A stretch of 39,239 nt of DNA from a virus. The number at the start of each line of letters is the position of its first letter. Positions within the stretch are counted from its first letter, which is position 1. The stretch is from IMG/VR virus record IMGVR_UViG_3300043219_000130, positions 1-39,239 of that record; one strand, 5' to 3'. The notes below the pieces were generated by a model. It was given only the letters and a program-made list of their open reading frames with translations, ran no database searches and had not been told where the DNA came from. The position numbers were made by a program, and so were the translations under genes. Below are positions 21,794 through 27,793 of the stretch, in pieces.

Positions 21794-22451
21794 ATCAATA
21801 CACTCAGACGACAAAAGAATATTCCACAAAGTAGACCAGAATACAGATGAATGGCTTTATTTAAGGTCGGGTAAATTCACGGCATCGGCAATAACTGATT
21901 TACTTTCGGGTAAGAAAACAAAGGGTTATACTGACGCTATTAAACGAGTAGCAATTGAGCGCTTATCAAATGAGCCAGTTGAGAGTTCTTTTTTCGGCAA
22001 CGGTCATACTGAAAGAGGTCACGAACTTGAGCCACTTGCAATTGGGGCATATGAGGATCTAACTTTTACTGTTGTTGATGGCGGCGGCTTCTTTGAGTTC
22101 ACTGATTGGGTCGGGGCCTCTCCTGATGGATTATTGAATGACAATGCTGGTGTATATGGTGTTGAAGCTAAATGTCCAGGTTACAGCCAGTATCTTGAAT
22201 ACCTTCTTGATAATCAAAAGCTCGTTAAGGAATACATGAAACAGGTACAGGCTCAAATATATGCTTGCGGCTTTGAGTGGGTTGATATTGTCGCGTATTA
22301 TCCGGGGTACAAAATTATCAAAGTAAGAATCAATCGTGATGATGAGTTCATGACGTTAATTGAAAATGAAGTTGAGATAGCAAAGGAAGCTGTTACTGCA
22401 TTAATGGAAACAATCAAAAAACATAGAAACGATTATAAGGAATTAAACTAG
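21786..22451 (+). CDS. YqaJ-type (lambda exonuclease family) recombinase nuclease
   Basis: A 221-residue PD-(D/E)xK exonuclease. Motifs: RSGKFTASAITDLLSG (27-42), GHTERGHELEPLAIGAYE (73-90, with the early Glu82), GASPDGLL (Asp114), YGVEAKCPG (Glu127-x-Lys129) and QVQAQIYACG (153-162). Such enzymes resect double-stranded ends 5'-3' for single-strand annealing. The ATG at 21786 is preferred over 21738 because it overlaps the upstream stop by eight bases and has a GGAG ahead. Confidence 0.87.
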   Translation: MFKSIHSDDKRIFHKVDQNTDEWLYLRSGKFTASAITDLLSGKKTKGYTDAIKRVAIERLSNEPVESSFFGNGHTERGHELEPLAIGAYEDLTFTVVDGGGFFEFTDWVGASPDGLLNDNAGVYGVEAKCPGYSQYLEYLLDNQKLVKEYMKQVQAQIYACGFEWVDIVAYYPGYKIIKVRINRDDEFMTLIENEVEIAKEAVTALMETIKKHRNDYKELN

Positions 22452-22452
22452 T

Positions 22453-23697
22453 ATGGAAAATCAAATCGAAGTAACAGAAGAAGCAAAAACAGTACAGGTA
22501 ACAGTTCACACATATGATATTGTCGGGTTTGACGAATCAATCATCCCAGTAAACCGAGTAGCAGAACTGAAAGAAAAGTTCGTTCCAATGTTGCAAACCT
22601 TTGAGACTCATAACGAGAACAGAGAGTCAATCCTTAAAGAGTTTGAAGCGTTCAAAGGTACTGATGAGGCTGCACCAAAGGAGTTGATTGATAGAGCATT
22701 CAGACACCGCAACGACATTGCAAAGATACGCACAACAACTGAGAAGGCACGCAAAGCCTGCAATGAAGATCTCAACAAAGCAAAGTCTGGGAACGATGCA
22801 CTTGCCAATTACATTAAAGCAAATATATCTGATGATGAGGCAGATATGAAAGCAATCGAGCTCCATAATGAGAAGATTGAAACAGCCCGATTAAAACTGG
22901 TGCAGGATGAGCGTTCAAAGCTTGCTGTGGAATATGGCTTTACAGAGGAAATGGATTTTTCTGGGATGGCTCAAACCGTTTTTGATAGCTTCATTGCGGG
23001 TCAGAAAGCTAAGGTCAAGGAGGCTGAAGAGGCTACTCGTAAACAAGATTTGCGTATCAGTCGCCAAACTGAGTGTTTAAATCTTGCCGAGTTCATTGAG
23101 CATTATGACGCTATTGATTTGGCTGAAATGAGCGAAGAGGCTTACTCTTCTCTAAAGGTTGGGGCTGGTCAGAAAAAGCACGATCAGGAAGAAGCTATTA
23201 AGGAGCAGAAAGAAAAAGATCGCCTTGCAAAAATCGAAGAAGACAAAAAGCAAGAAGCAATCAGACTCGAAAACGAACGCCTCAAAGCGGAAAAGGAAGA
23301 GTCGGAAGCTATCGAGTCAAGGCGGATTAAATCAGAAGCTAAAGCACAGAAAAAGCGTGATGATGAGAAAGACGAATCAGACCGTAAAGCGAGACTCCAA
23401 ACTTTAGCTAAGGAAAAATCAGACAACGAAGCCGCTCAAGCCATTAAAGACAAGGAAGCAGCAGAACAGCGTGAACGTGATGCAAAGGCCGAGACTGGAC
23501 GCTTAGAACAGGAAAAGATTGAGACTGAGTTTAAGCGTGTTGAGGAAATTAAATCTCTGACAAAGGCTTGCTCTGAAATTACGGTTGAACAACTTGAACG
23601 AGCCAAGGCAGAAGGCAAAACTGTTTTCGTAAAAATTGTATCGATTGATTTCATTGAAGGTCAGGCAGGAATATTCATACAAAGCGCAGAGGGCTAA
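22453..23697 (+). CDS. Coiled-coil protein of the recombination cluster
   Basis: A 414-residue, Lys/Glu-rich protein. Residues 1-70 form a beta/alpha N-terminal part (VTVHTYDIVGFDESIIPVNR), about 80-210 is helical, and about 230-360 is a long charged coiled coil (DRLAKIEEDKKQEAIRLENE, AAEQRERDAKAETGRLEQEK). The C-terminal end (ERAKAEGKTVFVKIVSIDFI) is a small folded domain. It directly follows the exonuclease by one base. Coiled-coil neighbours of YqaJ nucleases are common and may be structural partners. Confidence 0.7.
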   Translation: MENQIEVTEEAKTVQVTVHTYDIVGFDESIIPVNRVAELKEKFVPMLQTFETHNENRESILKEFEAFKGTDEAAPKELIDRAFRHRNDIAKIRTTTEKARKACNEDLNKAKSGNDALANYIKANISDDEADMKAIELHNEKIETARLKLVQDERSKLAVEYGFTEEMDFSGMAQTVFDSFIAGQKAKVKEAEEATRKQDLRISRQTECLNLAEFIEHYDAIDLAEMSEEAYSSLKVGAGQKKHDQEEAIKEQKEKDRLAKIEEDKKQEAIRLENERLKAEKEESEAIESRRIKSEAKAQKKRDDEKDESDRKARLQTLAKEKSDNEAAQAIKDKEAAEQRERDAKAETGRLEQEKIETEFKRVEEIKSLTKACSEITVEQLERAKAEGKTVFVKIVSIDFIEGQAGIFIQSAEG

Positions 23698-23701
23698 CAC
23701 A

Positions 23702-23836
23702 GTGAAGCGCAGAGTCAAATGTAAAGGCTCATGCGCTGTCTGCTCGAATAGAACAGGCGGGATGTGTACCATTATATATAAGCGAGTGTTTATGTCTGGA
23801 TGGTGCGCGAAGTTTAAAAAGAAAAAGTTAAATTAA
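23702..23836 (+). CDS. 44-residue zinc-finger protein
   Basis: GTG start at 23702 after GAGGGC, reading VKRRVKCKGSCAVCSNRTGG and then MCTIIYKRVFMSGWCAKFKK. Five Cys (7, 11, 14, 22, 35) in a highly basic background give a plausible zinc-bound RNA or DNA binder. An in-frame earlier ATG (23636) lies inside the previous gene and has no ribosome site. Confidence 0.55.
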   Translation: MKRRVKCKGSCAVCSNRTGGMCTIIYKRVFMSGWCAKFKKKKLN

Positions 23837-23837
23837 T

Positions 23838-23866
23838 TTGCAATAACAAAAATATTAATGTATTAT
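23838..23866 (+). promoter_or_regulatory. Sigma70-like promoter (plus strand)
   Basis: TTGCAA (23838-23843), 17-base spacer, TATTAT (23861-23866). It follows the recombination cluster and starts a second plus-strand unit at about 23874. The leader 23875-24009 holds a doubtful 27-codon frame. Confidence 0.55.
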
Positions 23867-23924
23867 ATAGTCAGGATCAACAGCACAATAACAATTTTAA
23901 TAACGAGTAACACAATCTAGCCTC

Positions 23925-24008
23925 ATGCCGTTTTCTCTCTATCGCGGCAAATCTCTTGTTGATCCTCTTGATTGGCTGGCTTGTGTTGCTCAATTTAAAG
24001 GGAAATAA
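23925..24008 (+). CDS. Possible 27-residue upstream frame
   Basis: ATG at 23925, reading MPFSLYRGKSLVDPLDWLAC, ends one base before the next ATG (24010). There is no clear ribosome site, so it could be a chance frame or a leader. Listed because it exactly fills the gap and shares the tight spacing of its neighbours. Confidence 0.25.
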   Translation: MPFSLYRGKSLVDPLDWLACVAQFKGK

Positions 24009-24009
24009 T

Positions 24010-24348
24010 ATGAGTAATGATAAAAAATCAAATGCAGACATTATTTTTGATTTAATTAAAGATAATTCAGTTGGAATGGGTGATGATTATAGGCGCATGA
24101 TAAACTGCGAGAACATCGCCGAAATATCAGATTATATTGACGAAAAACTAATCAGTAAAAAACCTAGCAGCCCTATCTTTCAAGATAATCCACATTCATT
24201 AATTACAGTTAATCAAATGTGCATGAAGTCTCTTAATCCTGAAACTATGAAAAAATGGGATGATGTAGTCGAAACTCTTATAGCGACAAGATCAGACTTG
24301 AAAGGTGTTGGCTACGACAAATCTAATGGCAACATGGATTTCACTTAA
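24010..24348 (+). CDS. Hypothetical protein
   Basis: A 112-residue, helical, mildly acidic protein (MSNDKKSNADIIFDLIKDNS at the start; MKKWDDVVETLIATRSDLKG near the end). AAAGGGAA precedes the ATG at 24010, so this start is preferred over 23956, which would add a hydrophobic segment without a ribosome site. No family recognised. Confidence 0.65.
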   Translation: MSNDKKSNADIIFDLIKDNSVGMGDDYRRMINCENIAEISDYIDEKLISKKPSSPIFQDNPHSLITVNQMCMKSLNPETMKKWDDVVETLIATRSDLKGVGYDKSNGNMDFT

Positions 24349-24362
24349 CAATCCGATAAGCT

Positions 24363-24503
24363 CCCCTTTGACCGAAAGCTAAGACGGTTCTGGGGGATGC
24401 TTTAACCTTGTGAGTAAAGCGGAAATAAGTGTAGACACGCCTCTTAACAATGCGCACCAGATAGTTACCTCCGGCCTGTACTAGTCAGGCACTCACATTT
24501 TTT
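24363..24503 (+). ncRNA. Candidate structured RNA or attenuator
   Basis: The 172-base gap between two plus-strand genes is largely structured. CCCC (24363-24366) pairs with GGGG (24392-24395) around ACCG/CGGT. A second domain is closed by GTGAGT (24410-24415) and ACTCAC (24491-24496); inside it, GCCTG-TACTAGT-CAGGC (24474-24490) is a clean five-pair hairpin, and GTGT/ACAC a small one. Six T residues follow at 24498-24503. The closed multi-branch plus U run resembles a riboswitch-style leader with a terminator, but no known class is recognised. Confidence 0.45.
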
Positions 24504-24520
24504 AATAACCAAAAGGATCG

Positions 24521-24679
24521 ATGATGATAACAGTAGAATTCAAAAAAGATGACGACAAAGATAACTACCCTATAAAATTAGTTATAGGGTATCTGAATCA
24601 AGAACTAACCAAGAAAGCAGCTTGTGAGCTACAACGCAAGCTTTCTAAAGCAATTCATAAAATGATTGAGGCAGAATAA
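24521..24679 (+). CDS. 52-residue small protein
   Basis: Two ATGs in tandem (24521, 24524) follow AAAAGGATCG; the second has better spacing. The product begins MMITVEFKKDDDKDNYPIKL and carries a C-terminal helix (KKAACELQRKLSKAIHKMIE). It is unrecognised. Its stop overlaps the next ATG by one base. Confidence 0.6.
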   Translation: MMITVEFKKDDDKDNYPIKLVIGYLNQELTKKAACELQRKLSKAIHKMIEAE

Positions 24680-24828
24680 TGAGTAAAGAAAATATGGAGC
24701 CTTGCAGATGGTGTGGGGCTGATGAAGAAAAGAAAATCATGATAGAAATAGAGCATCAAGATAGAGAAGAGTCGATATATTTTTGTTCTGACCTATGTGT
24801 TGACGATTATCAAAAAGAGGCTGAATAA
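24679..24828 (+). CDS. 49-residue zinc-finger protein
   Basis: Begins MSKENMEPCRWCGADEEKKI and ends in YFCSDLCVDDYQKEAE. The CxxC plus CxxxC pattern and the 'FCSxxCxxxYxK' ending are those of MYM/TRASH-type zinc fingers. One-base overlaps on both sides (TAATG) show it is translated with its neighbours. Confidence 0.7.
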   Translation: MSKENMEPCRWCGADEEKKIMIEIEHQDREESIYFCSDLCVDDYQKEAE

Positions 24829-25337
24829 TGATAGACCAAATCAAACAGAAACTTTCCGGCCTAAAATTCGTTATTGACCTAGCAAATAGTCAGGGCTGTT
24901 CAGTAAAGCTAGATCAGAAATTAGGCAGACATTTATTCAGCGAGTTAATCGAGTATAATTTCGCAAAGTTCAGTAAAGTATCGGAGTATAGATACAATGT
25001 CAATCCATCAACCGATAAGCCAGTTTCGGAGCTTGAACATTTCGATTTTTCCGAGGCGAGATTTGTTCTTCAGGATTTATTCGGGTTAGTTCTTGAGCAT
25101 ATTGATATCCGTGAAAACAATCATCTTACCGAGTTCGTTATAATCCTCAATGAGCGTGAATTGATGGATGAGGCTGACTTTAAGGATTTAGATATTGAAG
25201 GTGAACACTGGGCTTGGGAGTTTATAGAGACTACATTTGCGGGGTTGTATGAGAAGAACAAGGAGCTTGAGCCGCAGAGGCTTTATGAGGTTGAGGATGG
25301 GAAGATCCATATTCATTTTAAATTAAATGAGATATAA
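24828..25337 (+). CDS. Hypothetical protein
   Basis: A 169-residue, acidic, mostly helical protein (MIDQIKQKLSGLKFVIDLAN; EHWAWEFIETTFAGLYEKNK; ending GKIHIHFKLNEI). No family recognised. It is coupled to the zinc-finger gene by a one-base overlap and ends 19 bases before a probable promoter. Confidence 0.65.
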   Translation: MIDQIKQKLSGLKFVIDLANSQGCSVKLDQKLGRHLFSELIEYNFAKFSKVSEYRYNVNPSTDKPVSELEHFDFSEARFVLQDLFGLVLEHIDIRENNHLTEFVIILNERELMDEADFKDLDIEGEHWAWEFIETTFAGLYEKNKELEPQRLYEVEDGKIHIHFKLNEI

Positions 25338-25356
25338 TACTTTACCACTGTGATTT

Positions 25357-25385
25357 TTGTTATATTTAATTTATAAACTTATACA
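25357..25385 (+). promoter_or_regulatory. Possible promoter of the XRE gene
   Basis: TTGTTA (25357-25362), 17-base spacer, TATACA (25380-25385). The predicted start (about 25392) leaves almost no leader before the ATG at 25396, so the mRNA would be leaderless, as for lambda cI from PRM. The upstream stop is at 25337. Confidence 0.4.
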
Positions 25386-25395
25386 AGGTATTAAA

Positions 25396-25722
25396 ATGAG
25401 CACAAAAAAAGCAATACTCCAATACAGAATTGATAACAACTTAAAGCAATCTGAGATGGCTGATAAAATCAATATTACACAAGCTAGTTTATCTCAACTG
25501 GAAACTGGTGCTAGATTACCGTCAAAAGATGTTTCGTTAAAATTAATAAATCTAGGAGTAATCAAGGGTGATATACTTTTTGATAACTCTAAAACGGTTG
25601 ATTTATTTGTTAAGAAGATAAATGAAGTTGTCAGTAAGTTTAAAGGGTTGGACTTGACTGTTTCTGAGGCTGTTGGCGGCCTAGAACTGGTTAAGTATGA
25701 TTTGATTGAGGAAAACAGATAA
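25396..25722 (+). CDS. XRE-family transcriptional regulator
   Basis: A 108-residue protein. Residues about 5-60 form a helix-turn-helix of the Cro/CI type: ILQYRIDNNLKQSEMADKIN then ITQASLSQLETGARLPSKDV. The rest is helical and may dimerise. The start at 25396 (MSTKKAI) has AAGG ahead; a longer frame to 25357 runs through the probable promoter. It could be a lysogeny repressor or an early-operon repressor; with no integrase present its role is open. Confidence 0.8.
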   Translation: MSTKKAILQYRIDNNLKQSEMADKINITQASLSQLETGARLPSKDVSLKLINLGVIKGDILFDNSKTVDLFVKKINEVVSKFKGLDLTVSEAVGGLELVKYDLIEENR

Positions 25723-25725
25723 AAA

Positions 25726-25902
25726 ATGGATAAATTTAACGGATTATCTTTGCTTGACAGTAGAATCTCAATAGAAAAAATACCGTACTTTGGATTTATG
25801 GTTGGCTATGAATTAAACGAATTACATATTGTTTTACCGTTCACACAGATTACCATAGACTTTCACAGATCTCAAAAGGCAGCAAATGACGACAACCGAT
25901 AA
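25726..25902 (+). CDS. 58-residue small protein
   Basis: ATG at 25726, three bases after the XRE stop; GAGG lies further upstream inside the XRE gene. The product (MDKFNGLSLLDSRISIEKIP, then YFGFMVGYELNELHIVLPF) is beta-rich and unrecognised. It overlaps the next small frame. Confidence 0.55.
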   Translation: MDKFNGLSLLDSRISIEKIPYFGFMVGYELNELHIVLPFTQITIDFHRSQKAANDDNR

Positions 25903-25975
25903 CGATAGAGGCTTCATAGCAACAACACGTAAGCCGCAATGGAAAAATCAACCAACAAAAAAGGATCAGCAATGA
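25886..25975 (+). CDS. Possible 29-residue basic peptide
   Basis: ATG at 25886 with AAAGGC ahead; reads MTTTDNDRGFIATTRKPQWK and ends with a TGA that overlaps the next ATG (ATGA). The overlaps on both ends support it, but the size makes it uncertain. No family. Confidence 0.4.
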   Translation: MTTTDNDRGFIATTRKPQWKNQPTKKDQQ

Positions 25976-26658
25976 AAAATAAAACTATAGAGATATTAGC
26001 AGAGGGTGATCACTGCTTGCCAATTGGAACGAAAGTAAAAACATTACATAGCGACGGCGAGAGAAAGTCTTGTGACTTACAAATCGAGTTGAATGAGTAT
26101 AAAATAGACAGCGAAAACAAAAATAGTTGTGGATTTATTGTCCAAGTAGACTTCTCCGACCTCCCACCCTTCTACCCTACTAAGGGAATGGAAGTGCCAG
26201 AGGAAGGGATTGAGTTTGCTGATGGTAGATGCACTCTTTTTGATGCTGGGCAAAATGGTATAACGTATTACGGAGAAAGTAGTGGCGAAACTTATTTTGA
26301 AAAATTTAACAGCAAAGAAATGAATACAAGGCCATGGAAACTCAAGCGCGCCCTCCCAAAAACCATAACCGTCTGCGCTGATTGCTTCAAAGAGACTTGC
26401 GAGTGTAAGCATGAGATGACAACTCTTGATGTTATGTATTTTTGGGAGGTCGTTAAATCTAAGGGCTCAATTTTATTGTCTCATATTGAAGATGTAGAGA
26501 ACTATGATCTTTCTTTTGATTTTAGGGTTGACTCTAATGTATCTGAATGGCGATGGAATGAGTTAGTTCACGTAAATGGCGCAACAAAACTAAAGCACGA
26601 TGAATGGAAAGAATTTACCTTTGAGAACTGCTTAATAAACGTAACACCAGAAAACTAA
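25972..26658 (+). CDS. Hypothetical protein, last early gene
   Basis: A 228-residue protein, MKNKTIEILAEGDHCLPIGT at the start, with a central Cys/His group (TVCADCFKETCECKHEM, about 142-158) that could bind zinc and a C-terminal domain rich in Trp (WEVVKSKGSILLSHIEDVEN, VSEWRWNELVHVNGATKLKH). AAAGGATCAGCA before 25972 makes that start better than 25939. The C-terminal 70 residues look like a small separate domain. Not recognised. Confidence 0.65.
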   Translation: MKNKTIEILAEGDHCLPIGTKVKTLHSDGERKSCDLQIELNEYKIDSENKNSCGFIVQVDFSDLPPFYPTKGMEVPEEGIEFADGRCTLFDAGQNGITYYGESSGETYFEKFNSKEMNTRPWKLKRALPKTITVCADCFKETCECKHEMTTLDVMYFWEVVKSKGSILLSHIEDVENYDLSFDFRVDSNVSEWRWNELVHVNGATKLKHDEWKEFTFENCLINVTPEN

Positions 26659-26671
26659 CACCCTCACCCGT

Positions 26672-26727
26672 ACCGCCGATAAGAATTAATTTCAAAGTCT
26701 CATATATTCTCGGTGGTGCGGTTTTTT
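26672..26727 (+). terminator. Intrinsic terminator between converging operons
   Basis: ACCGCCGA (26672-26679) pairs with TCGGTGGT (26710-26717), eight pairs with one G-U; GCGG and six T residues (26722-26727) follow. It ends the plus operon. The T run overlaps the last codons of the converging endopeptidase gene. Confidence 0.75.
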
Positions 26728-27157
26728 AATGCACCAATTCAATGTGGTGTGAATCAAAAAAATCGTTCTTTTTATTATTCAACACCCCGTCACCGTTCCA
26801 ATCTGCACCAATACGAATTTTAATACCAATCTCAGCAGCAACACCAGTAATTACACCAGCTAAATATATCATTTGCTCTCTGTCTGAGTATAGGGATGGC
26901 CACGGGGCAACATCTACCGCATCGGATAGATCATACTCAAAACGCTCCAAAGATTCATCAGAGGTTCTATTGTGGCAACTCAATGGCCATGCAACCTTTG
27001 TCTTGCCCTCTGTCATGTATTCCATTTGTCTAACATGATCTCTCAGTCCATCTATTAATTTAACATCAACCACCTGTAAAACCCTATTCATTAATAAGCG
27101 AAGGATTGGGTGTAGTTGATTCAATATCTCTTTCGAGTCGTTACTCCATTTATTCAT
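26726..27157 (-). CDS. M15 peptidase endolysin (L-alanyl-D-glutamate endopeptidase type)
   Basis: A 143-residue VanY/T5-endolysin-type peptidase that cuts peptidoglycan stem peptides. Zinc ligands are His62 (WPLSCHNR), Asp82 (SDAVDVAPWP) and His138 (FFDSHHIEL), with Glu140 close by; the GADWNGDG segment is typical. The distance from His62 to Asp82 is 20 residues, while the usual SxHxxGxAxD has 7, so 13 residues are inserted. No signal peptide, so release needs a holin. The start at 27157 is chosen over 27244 because it overlaps the upstream stop by eight bases. Confidence 0.8.
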   Translation of the reverse strand: MNKWSNDSKEILNQLHPILRLLMNRVLQVVDVKLIDGLRDHVRQMEYMTEGKTKVAWPLSCHNRTSDESLERFEYDLSDAVDVAPWPSLYSDREQMIYLAGVITGVAAEIGIKIRIGADWNGDGVLNNKKNDFFDSHHIELVH

Positions 27158-27578
27158 GATTAACAGCCTTTTTACAAGCGCCTTCTCTATATGCAGCGCC
27201 GCCAAAATATTTAACAAAGAAATAGTTTCTCCATGCCATAGCAACTAACGCTCTACGCTTTGAAAACCTGTATGATGTTCTCGCAGCATCAACAGCACTC
27301 ATAGGATTAAGCCAACTATACCAGTGTTTGCGCTCGACAACAGGAAATAGCTCAAATGCAGTTGATTTCATATTGTTTAAAAAATCAATATCGGCTTTTT
27401 CCTTTCCGATTTGGTCGTGATAATCACAATCATGCTGACAGGCATCACAGTAAAAAGCGTGACTTGATGGTAGCTTATTTAATATAGTAGTCACGGCAGG
27501 CATCCCAGAAGGCCCCACGCCGTTGACCACTTTTTCACCACACCTTGAGCATTTGTGATTTTCGTCAAACTTTCTCAT
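27150..27578 (-). CDS. Phospholipase A2-like protein in the lysis cassette
   Basis: A 142-residue protein. Residues 40-70 hold CDACQHDCDYHDQIGKEKAD then IDFLNNM: the HDxxY core (His49, Asp50, Tyr53) followed by an acidic residue in 'ADxxFxxxM' (Asp63) is the active-site layout of parvoviral and prokaryotic PLA2-like enzymes. GVGPSGMP (20-27) could be the calcium loop. Cys10/13 and Cys44/47 might form disulfides or bind zinc. The C-terminal half is basic and helical. The start at 27578 has AAGGGG ahead. It lies between holin and endopeptidase, where spanins usually sit, so membrane-phospholipid attack is likely by inference. Confidence 0.5.
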   Translation of the reverse strand: MRKFDENHKCSRCGEKVVNGVGPSGMPAVTTILNKLPSSHAFYCDACQHDCDYHDQIGKEKADIDFLNNMKSTAFELFPVVERKHWYSWLNPMSAVDAARTSYRFSKRRALVAMAWRNYFFVKYFGGAAYREGACKKAVNHE

Positions 27579-27580
27579 AA

Positions 27581-27793
27581 CTACCCCTTCAGGCAAAGAG
27601 TTCTAATTTCTGTATGCTCTTTATTGTTTTCAATAATCAACTCATCAATCCTATGGTGAGAATCTTTTGCAGAGTTCGAAATCCCTTTGATAACAAACCC
27701 TGCAATTAAAAGTATAACTGAAGTAAGTAGGCTGATTACCAGCACCAATAATGATACCATCAACCCCATGCTTACGGATTCTACATTTTCCAT
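27581..27793 (-). CDS. Holin-like membrane protein
   Basis: A 70-residue protein with one long N-terminal membrane helix (SMGLMVSLLVLVISLLTSVI and LLIAGFVIKG) and a charged helical tail (SAKDSHHRIDELIIENNKEH). The start (MENVESVS) overlaps the tailspike stop by one base. A holin makes the inner-membrane hole that releases the endolysin. A single helix with long tail also fits an i-spanin, so the exact lysis role is open. Confidence 0.65.
   Translation of the reverse strand: MENVESVSMGLMVSLLVLVISLLTSVILLIAGFVIKGISNSAKDSHHRIDELIIENNKEHTEIRTLCLKG

Noticed and set aside
23956-24348. Longer start for the 112-residue protein, adding a membrane helix
   Set aside because: The ATG at 23956 lacks a ribosome site, whereas 24010 has AAAGGGAA; the hydrophobic segment is probably translated leader in another frame or not at all.
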